In this document: positions 33,517 through 42,755 of the stretch, piece after piece
Layout: every line of letters starts with the position of its first letter
Position numbering within the stretch: the stretch's first letter is position 1
Assembly (NCBI GenBank): GCA_016293845.1
Contig: JAEDDH010000001.1
Location: 310,001-374,000 of the forward strand
Length of the DNA stretch: 64,000 nucleotides
From: Bacteroidales bacterium
Lineage (GTDB): Bacteria > Bacteroidota > Bacteroidia > Bacteroidales > UBA3824
Reading direction: 5' to 3'
The notes under the pieces: generated by a model
Database searches by the model: none
Told to the model about the DNA's origin: nothing
The model's input: only the letters and a program-made list of their open reading frames with translations
Made by a program: the position numbers and the translations under genes

Positions 33517-35254
33517 AGGTCCTCAATGGACCAAAGATGCTGTTTGGTATCAGATCTTTCCCGAAAGATTCTGCCGCACCAACAGCCACAACCCTATTAC
33601 AGCCGCCGACATCGAAGGTACAACACCATTTTCGCTAACTCACAACGATCCTTGGAAGATACACAGTTGGACAGCAGATTGGTACGCCACCGATGAATGC
33701 GAAAAACAAAACTCCGCCGACCTAAAAACCAACATACTTAGGCGGCGGTTTTGCGGCGATGTAAATGGAATCATCAGCAAACTCGAATACCTTAAAGATT
33801 TAGGCGTTAACGCACTTTATTTCACTCCGTTGCAATATTCGCCATCTCTACACAAATACGACGCAACTAACTATCTGCACACCGATCCTTTTTTTGGCAG
33901 CAATCCTCGCAACGACATCAAAACTATCAAAAGCGAAGATTTCGACAATTATACCAACGCCACTTGGACCACAGCCGACCGCGAAACACTCAACCTGATA
34001 AAACGCACCCACGAATTGGGTATAAAAATAATTTTCGACGGAGTGTTCAACCACATAGGCTACAATAGCGTGCCATTTCAAGACGTGCTTAAACATCGCG
34101 AAAAGTCGAAATACGCATCATGGTTTCACATCAACTTTGAAAAATCAACACCAAAGCAACTACAATACAACAAGTTTTGGGGCTGTGTAAAAGAGATGCC
34201 CAAATTAAACTACAGCTGTAAAGACGTTCAGAGATATGTATTTGCAGCTTTGCGCCGATGGTTGCGCCCCGTGGTAGACGGCAAAGAGATGCAAGGTATC
34301 GACGGATGGCGAATAGACCACGCAATTGGCGTTCCGATAGAATTTTGGAACAAAGCCCACCGATATGTAAAAATGCTCAAAAGCGACGCTTTGTTTATTG
34401 GCGAACTTATTGAGCCAGAGGATATTATTAAGCCTTATCTACACAAAGGCGTTTTTGATTCGGTGATGAATTACGGATTTTTGGAAGCCGCCTGCAGATT
34501 TTTTGCGGCTGAAAAAAATTATTATACAGCAGAACAGTTTGACCAAAGGCTCAAAGAGTTGCTAAAACTCTACCCTACTGAATGTAACTATATGATGCAG
34601 AACATGTTAGGTACACACGATACTGAGCGTATAGCATCGTATATCGTAAATCGAAAACTAAAACAATATGGCAGCATAGGCAAATTTTTTGCCAATTCGC
34701 ACGCAGACGACAAACATTACAGCACACGTAAACCATTTGAACGAGAAAGACTTATCCAAAAAATGATGATAGTTTTTCAATTCGCATTTGTGGGTGCGCC
34801 AATGATTTATTACGGAGACGAAGCGGGAATGTGGGGCGCAAACGACCCCGACTGCCGTAAACCAATGATGTGGAGCAAAATACAATTCGACAACGAATAT
34901 CCTGTTTTCAATGGCATCAGAGGCAGAAAACCCGACAAAGTGGAATTTTCGCCAGATATGCACAGTTTCTACAAAAAGATAATAGCCTTGCGCAATAATT
35001 ATCAATCACTTAGAACAGGCAAGTGGCGCACTCTTACCGCATCTCACCAAGGGAGATTATATGTCTTTGAGCGTTATACAAATCAGCAGAAGGTAATATT
35101 TGCATTCAATCGCGACAAAACTCAGCAATCGTTTACCCTCAACGATAAATCGCGATCAACGTTAACCGACTATCTTACAGGCCATAAGTATTTGAGTGTT
35201 GAAGGAAAATATGAGATAACCTTAGAGCCATCAACCGTCATTGTGCTTATATAA
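33503..35254 (+). CDS. Glycoside hydrolase family 13 (cyclomaltodextrinase/neopullulanase-like)
   Basis: This 583-residue cytoplasmic alpha-glucan enzyme starts at ATG 33503, inside the dapA 3' end; a TTG two codons earlier is a less likely start. It opens with DAVWYQIFPERF, as in neopullulanase-type GH13. Catalytic residues are visible: the nucleophile Asp in DGWRIDHAIG, the acid Glu in LFIGELIEPED, and the third Asp in LGTHDTERIA. The A-domain strand-4 region and VFNHIGY (usually DxVxNH) fit. There is no signal peptide, so it probably acts on imported maltodextrins or cyclodextrins or on glycogen. No SusCD or other starch genes are nearby; the overlap with dapA suggests translation coupling without an obvious metabolic reason. 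Confidence 0.92.
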   Translation: MPKNKGPQWTKDAVWYQIFPERFCRTNSHNPITAADIEGTTPFSLTHNDPWKIHSWTADWYATDECEKQNSADLKTNILRRRFCGDVNGIISKLEYLKDLGVNALYFTPLQYSPSLHKYDATNYLHTDPFFGSNPRNDIKTIKSEDFDNYTNATWTTADRETLNLIKRTHELGIKIIFDGVFNHIGYNSVPFQDVLKHREKSKYASWFHINFEKSTPKQLQYNKFWGCVKEMPKLNYSCKDVQRYVFAALRRWLRPVVDGKEMQGIDGWRIDHAIGVPIEFWNKAHRYVKMLKSDALFIGELIEPEDIIKPYLHKGVFDSVMNYGFLEAACRFFAAEKNYYTAEQFDQRLKELLKLYPTECNYMMQNMLGTHDTERIASYIVNRKLKQYGSIGKFFANSHADDKHYSTRKPFERERLIQKMMIVFQFAFVGAPMIYYGDEAGMWGANDPDCRKPMMWSKIQFDNEYPVFNGIRGRKPDKVEFSPDMHSFYKKIIALRNNYQSLRTGKWRTLTASHQGRLYVFERYTNQQKVIFAFNRDKTQQSFTLNDKSRSTLTDYLTGHKYLSVEGKYEITLEPSTVIVLI

Positions 35255-35376
35255 ATGCACTATAATAGCATCACACTTGCATAGATTCAATCATACGGGT
35301 TAATTTTTAAAGAATGGCATAGTATTTGTAAATTTATTTTTACAAAATAGCGATAATTCATAAAAAATTTACCAAT

Positions 35377-35589
35377 ATGGAAAATATATCAAGCGGAATC
35401 ATCCGCAAAGGATTTGTAAAGATAAAACTCGCATTTGATGCTGATGTATGCGAAACAGAAAGGCTCAAAATACTTGAACGGTGGGCAGAAACAATGACAC
35501 ACTCAGATATCAAGGTAATAGAAACCCGCCATACAGAAAAAATGAGCGCAATGATAGCTCGCATCAGCCACCCGCACCTCGTAAGGTAA
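35377..35589 (+). CDS. Small hypothetical protein
   Basis: This 70-residue frame has ordinary codon use and a composition like a soluble protein (MENISSGIIRKGFVKIKLAF). No family is recognised. It sits alone between the glycosidase and the convergent XRE regulator, nine bases from the latter's stop. A TAGTATTTG upstream resembles a -7 element with one extra base. It is the best coding explanation of this 120-340 base region but could be spurious. Confidence 0.45.
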   Translation: MENISSGIIRKGFVKIKLAFDADVCETERLKILERWAETMTHSDIKVIETRHTEKMSAMIARISHPHLVR

Positions 35590-35598
35590 TATCAAGAC

Positions 35599-35955
35599 TT
35601 AGTCGTCGAACTCGTCGTCGTCGTCGTAGAAATCGCGTTTGTCTTGCAACGAACTTGGCTTAACAAGGTCGAAATATGATTCGATGGTCTTGTTGAACTG
35701 ATTCATCAATTCTTTGCGCTGAGCTTCGGTGAGTTTTGGCTTGTCGGTTTCGTTTTCTTCGAGAGTGAGGTAACTTACCGTTACGCCAAGAACGTCGGCT
35801 ATCTTGATAAGAGACTTAATGCTGTAGTTGTTGGGATCCTCGCGACTGAGCATAACGCGCAAACTCACTGTAGGAATGTCGGTTTCGCGTGCAAGCCTTG
35901 CCACCGACCATCCTTTCTCTTTGCGCAGACGTTGGATTTTTGTGGTGATGTTCAT
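35599..35955 (-). CDS. XRE-family helix-turn-helix regulator
   Basis: This 118-residue DNA-binding protein has a Cro/C1-type HTH at residues 4-62: IQRLRKEKGWSVARLARETD, then SIKSLIKIADVLGVTVSYLT. The C-terminal half is charged with a very acidic end (DFYDDDDEFDD). It lacks a peptidase or sensor domain. It stands alone upstream of mfd on the same strand but 119 bases away, so it may be autoregulated. Target genes unknown. Confidence 0.85.
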   Translation of the reverse strand: MNITTKIQRLRKEKGWSVARLARETDIPTVSLRVMLSREDPNNYSIKSLIKIADVLGVTVSYLTLEENETDKPKLTEAQRKELMNQFNKTIESYFDLVKPSSLQDKRDFYDDDDEFDD

Positions 35956-36074
35956 AGTTAAATGCTTTTAAATCAATTAATTAATAATTATATACTCAGT
36001 GATTTAACCACTTAAAGTATTCCTACAAATATAATAAAAAATTATTTAATCCAAATATATTTTTATGATTTTTT

Positions 36075-39000
36075 TTAATTATCATAAATTTTTTTCAAAA
36101 AAGCAAGAGCTTTAGCTGGTGAAGTAATTTTATCTACCACAAGGCAAGGTTTTCCGTTGACTGGCTTCAGCACTGAATCTTTGCCGTTGTGATGCGCAAT
36201 TATACGCGAAAATACATCTGATTGATAATACGGAGAATCTTGATCTTCAACAAGATAGCATATCATCTTACCGCCTTTCAATATAATTTTGAGCATACCA
36301 AGTTCGATGGCAATCCACCGCATACGCACCACATTAAACAACTGTTCGGTGGGTTCGGGAATTTTGCCAAAACGGTCGGTGAGTCGTTGAATTATCTGCT
36401 GCAGACCCTCCTCGTCTTTTAGGTTATCAAGTTTGCGGTAAATTTTTAAACGTTCGGTGATGTTTTCCACATAATTTTCGGGAAGAAGAAGTTCCATATC
36501 GGTGTCGATAATGCAGTCGGATGTAAACTTCATATTGGTGGGCAATGGCACAGCCGAAACATCGCCATTGTCATCACCGTTGAGTTTTTCTTGATATTCT
36601 TGCTCGCGGATTTCAATAATAGCCTCGTCGAGAATTTTTTGGTAAGTTTCCATACCGATTTCAGAGATAAAACCGCTCTGTTCGCCGCCGAGAAGATTGC
36701 CCGCGCCACGTATGTCGAGGTCTTGAATGGCGATATTGAATCCGCTGCCAAGTTCAGAGAAACTCTCGATAGCCTTCAAACGCTGACGTGCCTGCGGAGT
36801 CATATTTTCCTCGGGACGAGCAAAAAGATAGCAGAACGCCTTTTTGTTAGAACGTCCTACACGTCCGCGAAGTTGGTGGAGTTCGCTAAGTCCAAAGTTT
36901 TGAGCATCTAACACAATGATAGTGTTGGCGTTAGGAATATCCAAACCGCTCTCGATAATGGTGGTGCAGATAAGCACATCCGCCTCGTTGTTGATAAAGC
37001 CGAGCATAATGTTTTCGAGCATAGTGCCGTCCATCTGTCCGTGAGCAGTGATAGTTTCGGCGTGAGGACAGAGTTTTTTTACAAGTGCCTCAGTTTTATA
37101 CAGTTCCTTAATCTTGTTTTGGATAATAAACACCTGTCCGTGGCGGTCGAGTTCGTAGTCAACAGCCTCTTTAATTATCTCAGGATTAAACGTATGTACC
37201 TCGGTAACAATAGGATAACGGTTTGGCGGTGGAGTATTGATGATACTGAGGTCGCGAGCGCCGAGAAGCGAAAACTGCAATGTTCGCGGTATAGGCGTAG
37301 CAGAAAGCGTGAGAGTATCGACATTGAGTTTGATCTGTTTGAGTTTTTCTTTAACAGCCACACCAAACTTTTGTTCCTCGTCGATTATAAGCAGACCTAA
37401 ATCTTTGAATACCACGTCTTTGCCGATAATCTTATGCGTACCAATCAAAATATCAATATCGCCATCGGCAAGGCGTTTGAGGATAGAGCGAATATCTTTT
37501 ACAGTGCGCAAACGACTGATATACTCCACATTACAGGGTAAATCTTTGAGTCTTTCTTTAAAAGTATTATAGTGTTGCAGAGCGAGAATAGTGGTAGGAA
37601 CAAGCACAGCCACTTGTTTGCCGTCGGTAGCAGCCTTAAAAGCAGCACGTATAGCCACCTCGGTTTTGCCAAATCCCACATCACCGCAAATAAGACGGTC
37701 CATAGGTTCGGGCGATTCCATATCGGCCTTTACCGCAGCCGTTGCTTTTTCTTGGTCGGGAGTGTCCTCGTAAATAAACGACGCCTCCAAAGCCTGCTGC
37801 AAATAAGAGTCGGGCGAGAAAGCAAAACCCTTTTGCTGTTTGCGCTGCGCATAAAGTTTGATAAGTTTTTGAGCGATATCTTTAACTTTGGTTTTTGCCT
37901 TTTGCTTAAGTTTGTTCCAAGTGTCGCTGCCAAGTTTGTAAATTTTCGGAGCTTCGCCGTCCGCTCCTTTGTATTTAGAAATCTTATGAAGAGCATGAAT
38001 GCTAACATAAAGTATATCGTTATCTTTGAAAACCAATCTGATAGCCTCTTGCGGATGACCATTTTTGTCGATTGTTTCCAAGCCTCCAAAAGTGCCTATA
38101 CCGTGGTCGGAATGAACAATATAATCGCCAGGCTTAAGGCTGTTCATTTCGTTGAGGGTAATTGCCTCGCGGCTCTTGCGTATCTTAGCCTCCTTTAAGC
38201 GGTACTTTAAATAGCGTTGAAAAATTTGATGGTCGGAATAGCAGCACAACTTCAAATCATTGTCCACAAAGCCCTGATGTATAGTCATTACAATGGATTC
38301 GAAATTTACATTTTCGATCGTCGAATCAGAGGAGAAAATATCGTGAAGGCGTATGGTTTGCTTTTCGTTGAGCACCGACACAAATGTTTTGTATCCCGAA
38401 TCCTGATAATGGCGGATGTTTTGGGCAAGAAGGCTGAAATTTTTTTGAAAAACTGGTTGCGGTGTGATATTGAACTTGATTACCGAAGGCATTTGTGCTG
38501 TAGAGCCATTATCGATTATCTTTTTCTGTTTCAATGCGTTATCAAACGTAGCAGCATCCATAAAATCGGGAGTATCGGTATCAACATCGCCGTCTTCGGT
38601 AACGAAAACATTATCTTGACCAAGCGATTCTACCTGCAAACGGCAGTAATCGAGGTCAGAAAACCAAATTACACTGTGTTGTGGAATAAAATGCAAAAAT
38701 GGAATCTTCTTAATATCAGCATTATGCTTGCAGATGTCTGGAATGATGGTGATGCGGTCAACCTTGTCGATAGAAAGTTGGTCGATGATGTCGAATGTGC
38801 GTATCGACTCAATCTGCTCGCCAAAAAAGTCAACGCGGTAAGGATTGTCGTTAGAATAAGAAAAAATATCAATAATGCTGCCTCGAAGGGCGAACTGTCC
38901 GGGTTGGAAAACAAAATCTACCTGTTGAAAGTCGTAAGATTCAAGCACTTCGGTAATAAATTCGGTGTTGACCTCGAGACCTGTGCGCAGTTCAAGGGTG

Positions 39001-39422
39001 TTTTTTTGAAGGTCGGCAGATGAAATAACGTTTTCGGCAATTGCTTCGGGATATGTTACAAGCACAAAGTTGGAAGATTGCTGAATTTTGTCGAGCACCT
39101 CGGTTTTTGAAAGCAAGAATTCGGGGCTGAGAGTGTTCTCAGCCTTTTTCAATGCAGATTTTTTGTGCGAAAATGGATAGAAATATGCGGGCCGGTTTTG
39201 CTCGGCAGTTTGAAAATCGTTGTAAATATACGCTGCGTCTTCTTCGCTATCGGCAACAAAAATAAGCGGCTGCGACGAGAGGGTATCGTCGGACGCCACA
39301 AAGAAAGCCGAGGCTGATGTGTTTAAACCCTTGATTTGCACATTATTGTTACCGCTAAAAGCATTTTTCAACGCTGAATGTGCAGGATGCTTGCGGTAAA
39401 GTGCGGTAATTGTATTTTCCAA
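36075..39422 (-). CDS. mfd: Transcription-repair coupling factor
   Basis: This large DNA translocase displaces stalled RNA polymerase and recruits UvrA. It has 1115 residues, normal for the family. The N-terminal UvrB-like part, the RNA-polymerase-interaction CarD-like domain (LKPGDYIVHSDHGIGTFGGL near 435-455), the RecG-like motor with Walker A GDVGFGKTEVA near 581 and box DEEQKFGV, the TRG region with LHQLRGRVGRS, and the C-terminal TRCF domain are all there. Single gene, flanked by a regulator and by the cassette terminator. Confidence 0.97.
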   Translation of the reverse strand: MENTITALYRKHPAHSALKNAFSGNNNVQIKGLNTSASAFFVASDDTLSSQPLIFVADSEEDAAYIYNDFQTAEQNRPAYFYPFSHKKSALKKAENTLSPEFLLSKTEVLDKIQQSSNFVLVTYPEAIAENVISSADLQKNTLELRTGLEVNTEFITEVLESYDFQQVDFVFQPGQFALRGSIIDIFSYSNDNPYRVDFFGEQIESIRTFDIIDQLSIDKVDRITIIPDICKHNADIKKIPFLHFIPQHSVIWFSDLDYCRLQVESLGQDNVFVTEDGDVDTDTPDFMDAATFDNALKQKKIIDNGSTAQMPSVIKFNITPQPVFQKNFSLLAQNIRHYQDSGYKTFVSVLNEKQTIRLHDIFSSDSTIENVNFESIVMTIHQGFVDNDLKLCCYSDHQIFQRYLKYRLKEAKIRKSREAITLNEMNSLKPGDYIVHSDHGIGTFGGLETIDKNGHPQEAIRLVFKDNDILYVSIHALHKISKYKGADGEAPKIYKLGSDTWNKLKQKAKTKVKDIAQKLIKLYAQRKQQKGFAFSPDSYLQQALEASFIYEDTPDQEKATAAVKADMESPEPMDRLICGDVGFGKTEVAIRAAFKAATDGKQVAVLVPTTILALQHYNTFKERLKDLPCNVEYISRLRTVKDIRSILKRLADGDIDILIGTHKIIGKDVVFKDLGLLIIDEEQKFGVAVKEKLKQIKLNVDTLTLSATPIPRTLQFSLLGARDLSIINTPPPNRYPIVTEVHTFNPEIIKEAVDYELDRHGQVFIIQNKIKELYKTEALVKKLCPHAETITAHGQMDGTMLENIMLGFINNEADVLICTTIIESGLDIPNANTIIVLDAQNFGLSELHQLRGRVGRSNKKAFCYLFARPEENMTPQARQRLKAIESFSELGSGFNIAIQDLDIRGAGNLLGGEQSGFISEIGMETYQKILDEAIIEIREQEYQEKLNGDDNGDVSAVPLPTNMKFTSDCIIDTDMELLLPENYVENITERLKIYRKLDNLKDEEGLQQIIQRLTDRFGKIPEPTEQLFNVVRMRWIAIELGMLKIILKGGKMICYLVEDQDSPYYQSDVFSRIIAHHNGKDSVLKPVNGKPCLVVDKITSPAKALAFLKKIYDN

Positions 39423-39459
39423 AACAGATATAAATTATAAAACGTATAGGTATCAATTG

Positions 39460-39500
39460 AAAAAAGCCGGAGAATGTACTACGACAGTCCTCCGGCGTTT
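39460..39500 (-). terminator. Terminator of the four-gene amidase cassette
   Basis: GCCGGAG (39466-39472) pairs with CTCCGGC (39490-39496), followed on the minus strand by six Ts. It lies 20 bases after the last cassette gene. Confidence 0.85.
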
Positions 39501-39519
39501 AGATTATTAGCGTTGCAGA

Positions 39520-40041
39520 CTATCCTGCTGCACCCTCTTCTTCAAAGTACGAGTTGTCTACGGTAGTAACGCCGTTTGCAGCATCGCGTTCCAATGCGGC
39601 AGAGGTAGTTCCAAGAGCCTGAGCCTCGGCAGCCTGAGCCAACACTTTGGTTTTTGTTTTGTCCACAGAGTTGATGTGGTGCATAACCTTTGCGCCAAAA
39701 TAGAAGGCAATCATCATTTGGAATGCTGCCATAAATTCGGAGAACTCGGCTTCGAGACCAACTATTTTAACGTTGGCAAGCTCAATTACCACAGTGATAA
39801 ACAATAGAGAGAGAGTTAAGATACCACGGAATGTTCCGCGGGGCATGTTGAAAGTTTCTCCATCGCAAGGGTTCGGGTTTTCCTTGGTCCAATCGCCGAA
39901 GGTGTACTTCTTAAACATTATCACGATAAAGATTAGCGAGAGAACCAGCCAAATCATTACCGGAATGTATATTGCTGCGAAATACTCTATCGGATGGTTA
40001 TAGTAGTAATCCACAGTCGACATGTACTGATTTACTTCCAT
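39520..40041 (-). CDS. Three-TM membrane protein, last gene of the amidase cassette
   Basis: This is an unrecognised 173-residue protein. Hydrophobic segments are at about residues 18-43 (FAAIYIPVMIWLVLSLIFIV), 69-90 (GTFRGILTLSLLFITVVIEL) and 102-121 (FMAAFQMMIAFYFGAKVMHH). Between the first two is a polar loop with an isolated Cys, and the C-terminus is an Ala/Glu-rich tail ending EEEGAAG. Small size and three helices are what one expects of a holin-like protein, but no holin family is recognised by eye. It is 58 bases after the spanin-shaped gene and ahead of the cassette terminator, so it belongs to the same transcript. Confidence 0.7.
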   Translation of the reverse strand: MEVNQYMSTVDYYYNHPIEYFAAIYIPVMIWLVLSLIFIVIMFKKYTFGDWTKENPNPCDGETFNMPRGTFRGILTLSLLFITVVIELANVKIVGLEAEFSEFMAAFQMMIAFYFGAKVMHHINSVDKTKTKVLAQAAEAQALGTTSAALERDAANGVTTVDNSYFEEEGAAG

Positions 40042-40099
40042 GATTTATAACGTTTTATTTGAATAATTTGGTTTACTTTATTTTCTAATAGTTAAATAG

Positions 40100-40549
40100 T
40101 TACTTAAAAAGGAGCGCACCTACTATGAATCCAACTCCTGCCGCCACTCCGCATCCAATAGTTGCCCATCGTGCACGTCTTTGATACTTCTTGGCTTGCT
40201 CAGCCACGTAGATAGCATCGTTGCGACATTCTTTGAGTTCTTTTTCGTAGTATCCGCGGTCGTCTTTGTAGGTAGAAATAAGATTGTCCTTTTCATCAAT
40301 AATCTGACGAAGAGTATCGCACTTTTGTTCGAGCAGTTCTGTCTTTTCCTTTTCAAGTTTGTAAAGACGTCCTGTTTGAATCACATTTACCATACGGTAG
40401 TTATCCATTACCCAAACGGTGTCGTTTTCGGGTTGGAGCAACAATTGCTCACCGGGTTTTACGCATTGAAGGGTAATTTGTGCCGAAGCGTTCTGAATCC
40501 ACAACAGCGATATTACCAATAAAGCCAATGTAGAAATATACTTAGTCAT
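40100..40549 (-). CDS. Spanin-shaped protein: exported coiled coil with C-terminal TM
   Basis: I start this at ATG 40549, giving MTKYISTLALLVISLLWIQN and a cleavage-like site at SAQ; upstream ATGs at 40564 and 40576 would only lengthen the cytoplasmic end. Length is 149 residues. After the signal or first helix comes a periplasmic stretch with a long heptad-like helix (LYKLEKEKTELLEQKCDTLR onward), then a basic patch and a C-terminal Gly-rich helix (IGCGVAAGVGFIVGALLF). That layout resembles the periplasm-spanning Rz-type proteins of phage lysis cassettes, although true spanins have one inner-membrane anchor and an outer-membrane lipoprotein partner. The start overlaps the upstream stop by eight bases, so translation is coupled. 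Confidence 0.65.
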   Translation of the reverse strand: MTKYISTLALLVISLLWIQNASAQITLQCVKPGEQLLLQPENDTVWVMDNYRMVNVIQTGRLYKLEKEKTELLEQKCDTLRQIIDEKDNLISTYKDDRGYYEKELKECRNDAIYVAEQAKKYQRRARWATIGCGVAAGVGFIVGALLFK

Positions 40550-40973
40550 CTTTTTCGTTGCCATACATTTTTTCAAATTCTGCCATCATCTGTTCAGTAG
40601 ACATTGTGGTAACTTCCTGAACGGCGGCTTCCTTTTTATACTCGATAGCCTTGATTTTGTCGTCAAGTTTTTCTATCTGTTTTTCGAGTTTTTGGATTTC
40701 TTGCTCTTTTTCAGCAATTTTGGTGTCGTATTCCTCACGGTGCTCCTCGTCGTTGAGAAGTCCTTGTTTGGATTTGTCCAAAACCTCCTGAACGCTCGAA
40801 ACCGAATTGCGATTGAAGAAAATATTCTTCATAAGCATATAGGGACCAGCAAGAGCGGCAAACAACTTGGTAAGCGTTGTCCACTTAAAGTTGAGATAGC
40901 CCGCATCGTGCAAAACTCCTATCACTATGAGCACTACGATTATAGAGCCGATAATAACGATCCATTTTTTCAT
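40542..40973 (-). CDS. Membrane-anchored coiled-coil protein of the amidase cassette
   Basis: This 143-residue protein has an N-terminal helix (KWIVIIGSIIVVLIVIGVL) and a second hydrophobic stretch (LTKLFAALAGPYMLMKNIFF). Then comes a long charged coiled coil (EYDTKIAEKEQEIQKLEKQI and on) ending in an acidic tail. No family is recognised. It follows the amidase by 12 bases and its stop lies inside the next gene's start, so the three are tightly coupled. Two helices and a cytoplasmic coil would be compatible with a holin regulator or a docking protein, but this is inference from position and shape. Confidence 0.7.
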   Translation of the reverse strand: MKKWIVIIGSIIVVLIVIGVLHDAGYLNFKWTTLTKLFAALAGPYMLMKNIFFNRNSVSSVQEVLDKSKQGLLNDEEHREEYDTKIAEKEQEIQKLEKQIEKLDDKIKAIEYKKEAAVQEVTTMSTEQMMAEFEKMYGNEKDD

Positions 40974-40985
40974 CTGCGGTATAGT

Positions 40986-41807
40986 TTAGTTAATGTCGAT
41001 ATATCTTCCGTAAACCCAACCTTCGATAGTGGTGCGTATCTTGTACCAACCGTTCTGCTCGTCAACAATACTAACGAGAGTACCTTTTGAAAGGGGTTTG
41101 GCAACAAGTGCGCCATCAGATTGTGGTGTATTTCTAATATTCAATGTATTAGCCATTACGCGACCAGTGTCGGGCATTTCTGCGCCACCGTCGTTGCGTC
41201 GATCGGAACCGAGCAACTGTTCACGCAATTTATCGAGCGGGAAAGCAGGTCCCGGATCAGTTTTACGCGAGGGAGCAATCTCTTCGTGACCAAGAATTTG
41301 TTTGATGTTGGGATAAGCCTCGATAAGTTCGGCGCACAACTGACGTACGGTTTCGATTTGCTCGGCAGTATACACATGCCAATATTTTGCAGTGTTTTGA
41401 TTGCGGTGAATAGCCTCCACAACATCGCTGGGATTGTATGCCGAACCGTACCATGAGCGGTAAACGTTACCACTTTTGGTGAGCGGACCTGAGTTGACAA
41501 TTTCAATGCCGATTGAATATTTGTTGTATCCTGAACGTCCGCCGTATGAACTCTCGCCTGCGTGCCAAGCAATCTCGTTGAATGGAATCAACTGAGTAAT
41601 GCTTCCATCGCGGTCGATAAGCACGTGAGCCGACGCTTTAACTTTCGGATTTACAAGCGTATTGAGCGACGACTGATATGGTCCCGCTGTATAGTGGATA
41701 ACAATGGTGTCGGGATAGCCACGTTCAAATTCGCCACTTGTTTTGGTGCATTTCACCATTTTCCTGACGTTGTCACCACTTACTAAATAATCCTCTATTC
41801 TTAACAT
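40986..41807 (-). CDS. N-acetylmuramoyl-L-alanine amidase (Amidase_2) with SH3b domain, no signal peptide
   Basis: This 273-residue peptidoglycan hydrolase cuts the bond between MurNAc and the stem peptide. The Amidase_2/PGRP fold spans about residues 15-185, with zinc ligand His38 in TIVIHYTAG, the SAHVLIDRDGSITQLIP segment and ILGHEEIAPSRKTDPGPAF near the C-terminal zinc site. A bacterial SH3 domain (about 210-273, TLNIRNTPQSDGALVAKPLS) would bind cell wall. The N-terminus MLRIEDYLVSGDNV has no signal peptide or membrane helix, which is the pattern of phage endolysins that need a holin to reach the wall. It heads the cassette; a lipoprotein gene ends 72 bases upstream. Confidence 0.9.
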   Translation of the reverse strand: MLRIEDYLVSGDNVRKMVKCTKTSGEFERGYPDTIVIHYTAGPYQSSLNTLVNPKVKASAHVLIDRDGSITQLIPFNEIAWHAGESSYGGRSGYNKYSIGIEIVNSGPLTKSGNVYRSWYGSAYNPSDVVEAIHRNQNTAKYWHVYTAEQIETVRQLCAELIEAYPNIKQILGHEEIAPSRKTDPGPAFPLDKLREQLLGSDRRNDGGAEMPDTGRVMANTLNIRNTPQSDGALVAKPLSKGTLVSIVDEQNGWYKIRTTIEGWVYGRYIDIN

Positions 41808-41879
41808 ACTTTCGGATTTAGATGTTTATATTTTTTCGGTAAAAATACGCATTTTTTATTATAATTACAACTTTTTTGT

Positions 41880-42755
41880 CTATTTTTTGAAACTTTCTGT
41901 AAGATTTGTTCCAACTAAGAACTGAGATATTACGTTCGGAGGACCTTCATATCCGCAGTTTTCGGTTTTAACCATCACAGCCACACGATTTTCAAAAGGA
42001 CTTATTAACACACCTTGTATTATTTTTCCCACACAAAGGTTGTATTCTTTCTCGGTGTAGTTGTAAATCTGTTTTTCTCCAAGTTCGGGCGATTTGAGGC
42101 TGATTTGAGTGTTTTTTACAACTTCAAAACCAAAATCGCTGTTGGTTTCCATATCGTTTTCGATAACAACTTTGAATTTTTTGTCGTTTTTTGAAAACTC
42201 AGTGCCTTCGAGCGTGAAGTTTTTCTGCTGAATGATACCGTATTTGTTGAGTTTTTCGCTAAAAACAGTTTCATAATCTTTCCACATCTGCTTTACGCTT
42301 CCGGTTTCCACCTCCTCGTCTGGGTCAAGTTCCCATTCATACACAATCTTGTCGCTTATCATATTCTGAATGCGGAACTTAAAGAAATACAGACCTGCTG
42401 CTTCGTCGGCTGGCTCGATAATGTAGGCGAAATGTCCGTCTTTGCTCCATCCAATTGGGTAGAATTTATCAAAGAGATATTCATCGCTTTGAGGACAATA
42501 TCTTAGTTCGGACGGCACAAAATAACGTTCCTTTACATCTTCGATCGGTACAGGATCCTGATTTTGGTCTAAGTTTTGTTCTTGATGTTGTTCGGTAATT
42601 TGCTCCGACTGCTTAATTTGAACAGAATCGCTGTTGGCAGTTTGAGTATTTTCGGCATTGTCAGACGGCTTCTTGCTGTCCGAACCGTTGCAAGAAGCCA
42701 AGGCAAACGCCGTTAACACTATGCTTAAAAGTCTAATTGTCAAATATTTGTTCAT
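41880..42755 (-). CDS. Hypothetical lipoprotein upstream of the amidase cassette
   Basis: This 291-residue protein has a lipobox leader (MNKYLTIRLLSIVLTAFALASC, Cys22) and a long Gln/Asn/Ser/Glu-rich linker (about 25-70). It continues into a globular part with a motif YFVPSELRYCPQSDEYLFDK and several segments that read like beta-propeller-type sensor strands (FYPIGWSKDGHFAYIIE). Function unknown; no family is recognised. It is on the same strand as the amidase set and 72 bases upstream, so it might be part of the unit, but no co-transcription signal is visible. Confidence 0.72.
   Translation of the reverse strand: MNKYLTIRLLSIVLTAFALASCNGSDSKKPSDNAENTQTANSDSVQIKQSEQITEQHQEQNLDQNQDPVPIEDVKERYFVPSELRYCPQSDEYLFDKFYPIGWSKDGHFAYIIEPADEAAGLYFFKFRIQNMISDKIVYEWELDPDEEVETGSVKQMWKDYETVFSEKLNKYGIIQQKNFTLEGTEFSKNDKKFKVVIENDMETNSDFGFEVVKNTQISLKSPELGEKQIYNYTEKEYNLCVGKIIQGVLISPFENRVAVMVKTENCGYEGPPNVISQFLVGTNLTESFKK

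Noticed and set aside
39520..41807. Intact prophage or contractile injection system
   Set aside because: No capsid, portal, terminase, sheath, baseplate or integrase genes are found on either side; neighbours are mfd, a lipoprotein, a tRNA and metH.
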